Both the position numbers and the translations under genes were made by a program. Below are positions 61,127 through 64,000 of a stretch of DNA of 64,000 nucleotides, in pieces. Position 1 is the stretch's first letter, and each line of letters begins with the position of its first letter. This DNA comes from Leishmania mexicana MHOM/GT/2001/U1103 (taxonomy: Eukaryota > Euglenozoa > Kinetoplastea > Trypanosomatida > Trypanosomatidae), in the NCBI RefSeq assembly GCF_000234665.1, contig NC_018326.1, positions 124,001 to 188,000 of the forward strand, read 5' to 3'. Under the pieces are notes generated by a model. That model searched no databases. It saw nothing but the letters and a program-made list of their open reading frames with translations, and had not been told where the DNA came from.

Positions 61127-62570
61127 GCTTGAAAAAAGATGAGCCTGTGCGCACGCGCCAACGCAACAAGGGGATACGCGCGAGAGAGAGTGACGACAGC
61201 ACACGAGAGACAATATGGAGAGGTGCTGAATCGGACAACGTCAGCAAGCAGCCGTATGGCTTCCCATGTAAACCGTGCGTGTTCGCGGTCTCTTCGTGCC
61301 CCCTCCTGGCACTTGCATACAGCTCACTTTCTGCTCAGCCTTGTTCCAGTGGCGCTCGCCGCACCACCGCCTGGCAGACTAAACTCAGAAAGCGCGCCAG
61401 GAAGAGGAGGAGGAAGATCGGTTGCAGGGAAGACAACGAGCAAAAGATCAGCCACGGAACTCAGCGAAGAGGTCCCCCCTTGGCTACCAGCGTACGCGCA
61501 CACTCACTCACACAAACACAGAGCCCCAGCCGTCAAAAAAAAGTGGTCCGGACAACCATGCAAGGCCCCAGACGCGGACGCACGCCCTTTACTTCGTGTC
61601 GTGTCCGTGCGTGCGTTGCACCTCCAATGTGATGAGCGACCAGCTTGCAGCCGTACGGCGAGACATGCTGAGGTATAGGGTGAAAAAACAGTGAAGGCAA
61701 GAGAAGGACACGGACAAAGGATGCGGGATGATTCACAGGGGGAAACGAAAATGCACTGATACATCGCTACACAAAATGCCATCAGGCCACCGAAAGGTCG
61801 CGAGGGCGGGGAGGCGAGAGAAGCGCGAGCCGTACGCGCCATCTATCGCTGTGTTGTATGGCAAAAGACATTGCCAGACACTGGAGAGGACGCGCCAAGG
61901 CGCGGCAGAGGGAGGGAAGCGCGTCGCACCTCACGGAGGAGATGCTTGTCTCTTCGTTCCGGTTTCCAATTTTTTTACGTTCCCTTGTACTTGAGCCATG
62001 ACCCGCTAGCAAGTGCGCGTGTCTCGTTGCGTCGTTCTCTCTCCCCCTCCCCCCGCCCCGCCTCCATGTGAGGCTCGCCGTACGATGGGGCGACAACGCA
62101 CTGGGGTGAGCTCGTGGTGTTGCTTCTTGCGCTTGCAAGCATGCAAGAGAGAAATGAAAACGGAGAAACGGGAGAAAACGGAGAAAGAAGAAGGAGGGAG
62201 GGAGAGGGGGAGGGAGAGAGGGAGAGCCCACGACCCGGGTAACGTATCTCAGTCCACCTTGATTGCTTGTCCCCCATGTGCTTGTGTGTGTGTGTGTGTG
62301 TACGCGCGCGCTCGAGCATGCCGGTCGTGGGCGGAGACAAACTGTTTTCCGTTTTGCTTTGTTTTTTTTGTGTGTGTGTTCATGTGTCGTTCCGCGTATA
62401 CATCGAGAGACACACACACACATACGCACACGCACCCGCACAGGCGCTCTCCATATACATCCATACAGACACCGAGAGCGATGGACGCCATGAAACATTA
62501 AACAGGAGAGAATGTTCACCATTTTCGTCAACTTGGACGCGTCGTAGTCATTTTTCGTCACCACATCTCT

Positions 62571-63168
62571 TCTCTGCCACACAGCACGAGTCAAACTGCT
62601 CTCTATCCCCCCCTCGCCCGCCACAACCACCCATCCGCGTGGTGCGTCGCAGCGCTAGACACGCGCCACAGCAATGCGCCAACCCAGTCATCGGAGAGCA
62701 TGGCCTCTGTCTCAAAGCCCCACACACACCACCCGCCGCCACGCAGGTCGCCTCACAGCCGCCCCCCACCCCACACACCCCACCATGCCGGTCGTCGGGT
62801 TGTGCATCGCCCTCACAGTGGCTCCCAGGCCCACCGCACCCGTAGGCAGTGTGAGGGCCGGAGGGGGGTGGGGGCGCGGATGCGCGCGAGCCACGCTGAC
62901 ACCTCGCCACCATCGTATGGGTCATGCAAACGTGCTCACTGCCGCAGCCCGCTCCGACGCAACGCCATCCAGGACCTGGCCGCCGGCATCCGCAGCGATG
63001 CATCGCTCTCACCGCCCCACGTCCTAGTAACCGGGACCCTGTCACCGCCAGCAGCGGTGCAGCATTGGCAGGGTATAGGTGGGGGGAGGTAGGGTGCACT
63101 GGGCCCTGTGATACCACACGCCGAGGTGCGCCAGCTTCCCGCCATGAGCATCATCATAATGTTTAAAG
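62571..63168 (-). mobile_element. SIDER2-type retroposon, copy C (longest)
   Basis: About 600 bp and the most complete of the three copies. It shares the low-coordinate end (CTGCCACACAGCACGAGTC) with copy A and the extra high-coordinate segment (GCATCATCATAATG) with copy B. It has one private change, GGTGGGGGGAGG where A and B have GGTGGGGAGAGG. The hallmark AGCTGGCGCACCTC is intact on the minus strand. Orientation is with transcription. Confidence 0.8.
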
Positions 63169-63475
63169 AAGAAAAGGAGTTAGGAATAAAATCAAAGAGG
63201 AACAGGTCAGGAGAACGATACGCGTAGACACACTTACATAAATGCCCGTGGCAGCGCACGTGCGCACCGCCCTCCACGCCACTCAGAAGAAAGGACGGCC
63301 AAAGAACGGCACAGACACACACACACACAAACAAACACAGAGAGAGATAAACAAAAAAAAACAACGAAAGAGAGAGAGAGCAAAGAGAAAAAAGAAATGG
63401 GCCAACACACCACACAACGAGAGCGGATGAAACAACAACACCAACCGTCAGATATACATGTATATCTATATGTCT

Positions 63476-63532
63476 GTGTGTGTGTGTTTTCTGTGAGGTG
63501 TGTGTGTGTGGGTGTGTGTGTGGGTGTGTGGC
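63476..63532. repeat. GT-rich microsatellite
   Basis: GT repeats interrupted by TTTTCT and GAGG. They encode only Val/Cys or Thr/His strings if translated. Confidence 0.8.
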
Positions 63533-63665
63533 AGCACAGAACACGTTTTTTTCTTGTTCGTCTTCGTGTACTTTCCCCCCCCTTGTATATCTGTGTATGT
63601 CCGCGCGTGGATACTGTGGTGGCGGAGTTTGACTTTCCACTGGTGGCTCCCTTGTGGGATCGCCA

Positions 63666-63689
63666 TGTGTGTGTGTGTGTGTGTGTATG
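63666..63689. repeat. GT microsatellite
   Basis: A pure GT run of about 24 nt, followed by a T run. Confidence 0.85.
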
Positions 63690-63968
63690 TTTTTTTGATG
63701 GCAGTGATGGCGGTCACCGCAGCAGCAGATATGACGGCAGGCCACAACACGGAGGCGGAAGGGCGAGAGGGTTCGGGGCAGGGGCGGGGAGGAGATGTAA
63801 AGGATACGAGACGAAGCTGGTGTCGCCGGGGGTATTTTCGTAGCGAAGAAGAGACGTGCAGTCACGCACACACGCAAAGCAAAGCAAAACAAAAAGGAAA
63901 ACGAGATGGCACCACAGCAACCAGTTAAAGGAGCACGAAAAAAAAAAATGAAAAGAAGTAAGCGGAAA

Positions 63969-64000
63969 ACACACACACACACACACACGCACACGCACAC
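63969..64000. repeat. CA microsatellite at window end
   Basis: A CA run passing into CACACG units. It is cut by the window end. Confidence 0.85.

Larger units (their letters stand above)
61127..64000. other. 2.9-kb terminal block with one SIDER2 copy
   Basis: No supported gene. A CTTTTTTCAAG pyrimidine/AG pattern lies directly above the GTPase start (61128-61139). Purine-rich plus-strand DNA at 62160-62225 gives a strong pyrimidine tract. GT runs lie at 62284-62301 and 63476-63532. The SIDER2 copy is at 62571-63168 and an 18-bp palindrome at 63450-63467. CA/GT arrays continue to the window end. The upstream gene, whose 3' UTR this would be, lies beyond 64000. Confidence 0.6.

Noticed and set aside
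61782..62630. 282-codon minus-strand frame near the window end
   Set aside because: Its product is dominated by Val-Arg, Cys-Val and Thr-His repeats from GT/CA arrays, and its start lies inside the SIDER2 element.
62548..63117. 180-190-codon frame conserved in all three SIDER2 copies
   Set aside because: Conservation follows from near-identical DNA. The frame has no protein motif and SIDER elements are non-coding.

Overview
This window looks like nuclear DNA from a Leishmania-type trypanosomatid. All 17 protein genes I can support are intronless and lie on the minus strand, as in one long polycistronic transcription unit. Intergenic spacers are long and full of GT/CA, C/T and poly-G/C tracts. 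Three almost identical retroposon copies carry a 5' motif resembling the ingi/L1Tc 'Pr77' hallmark, which points to the Leishmania SIDER2 family. From memory (not checked here), RPS15 and DHCH2 sit on chromosome 22 in L. major. The neighbours of RPS15 also match the order on T. brucei chromosome 7.

Reading in the direction of transcription (high to low coordinates), the order is: mitochondrial dynamin/mitofusin-like GTPase (59333-61126), EMAPII-type tRNA-binding protein (57140-58402), RPS15 copy 2 (55022-55480), NatC catalytic subunit NAA30 (53324-54196), coiled-coil TSNAXIP1-like protein (47507-51367), RPS15 copy 1 (46014-46472), ELAPOR/M6PR-like cysteine-rich membrane receptor (37418-40939), degenerate cyclic-nucleotide-binding-domain protein (31547-33709), DNA primase small subunit (28481-29836), Nup133-type nucleoporin candidate (23628-27473), EF-hand-like protein (21685-22509), two coiled-coil unknowns (19909-20940 and 17970-18722), DHCH2-like methylenetetrahydrofolate dehydrogenase/cyclohydrolase (15763-17136), a 1064-residue Ser/Thr/Ala-rich unknown (6462-9656), the p97 cofactor p47 (3800-4855), and a CPT2-like acyltransferase homologue (326-2362). 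They are mostly housekeeping genes. Shared position reflects shared transcription, not a shared pathway.

Non-coding DNA makes up roughly half of the window. There are large gene-free blocks at 9657-15762 and 40940-46013, and SIDER2 copies at 36206-36786, 56067-56622 and 62571-63168. A decayed SIDER 5' end lies at about 47190-47265, and a compositionally distinct block that may be a retroelement relic lies at about 43390-44060.

The strongest items for a second look are: the CPT2 homologue that has lost its catalytic histidine and its STS motif; the divergent cofactor motifs of DHCH2; the two identical RPS15 genes held 9 kb apart; the unusually uniform SIDER2 trio; and the ELAPOR-like receptor with a C-terminal DDDLL signal like that of mannose-6-phosphate receptors. 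I did not find a clearly new multi-gene system. Starts are inferred from ATG codons, homology and pyrimidine tracts, because no transcript data are available here.
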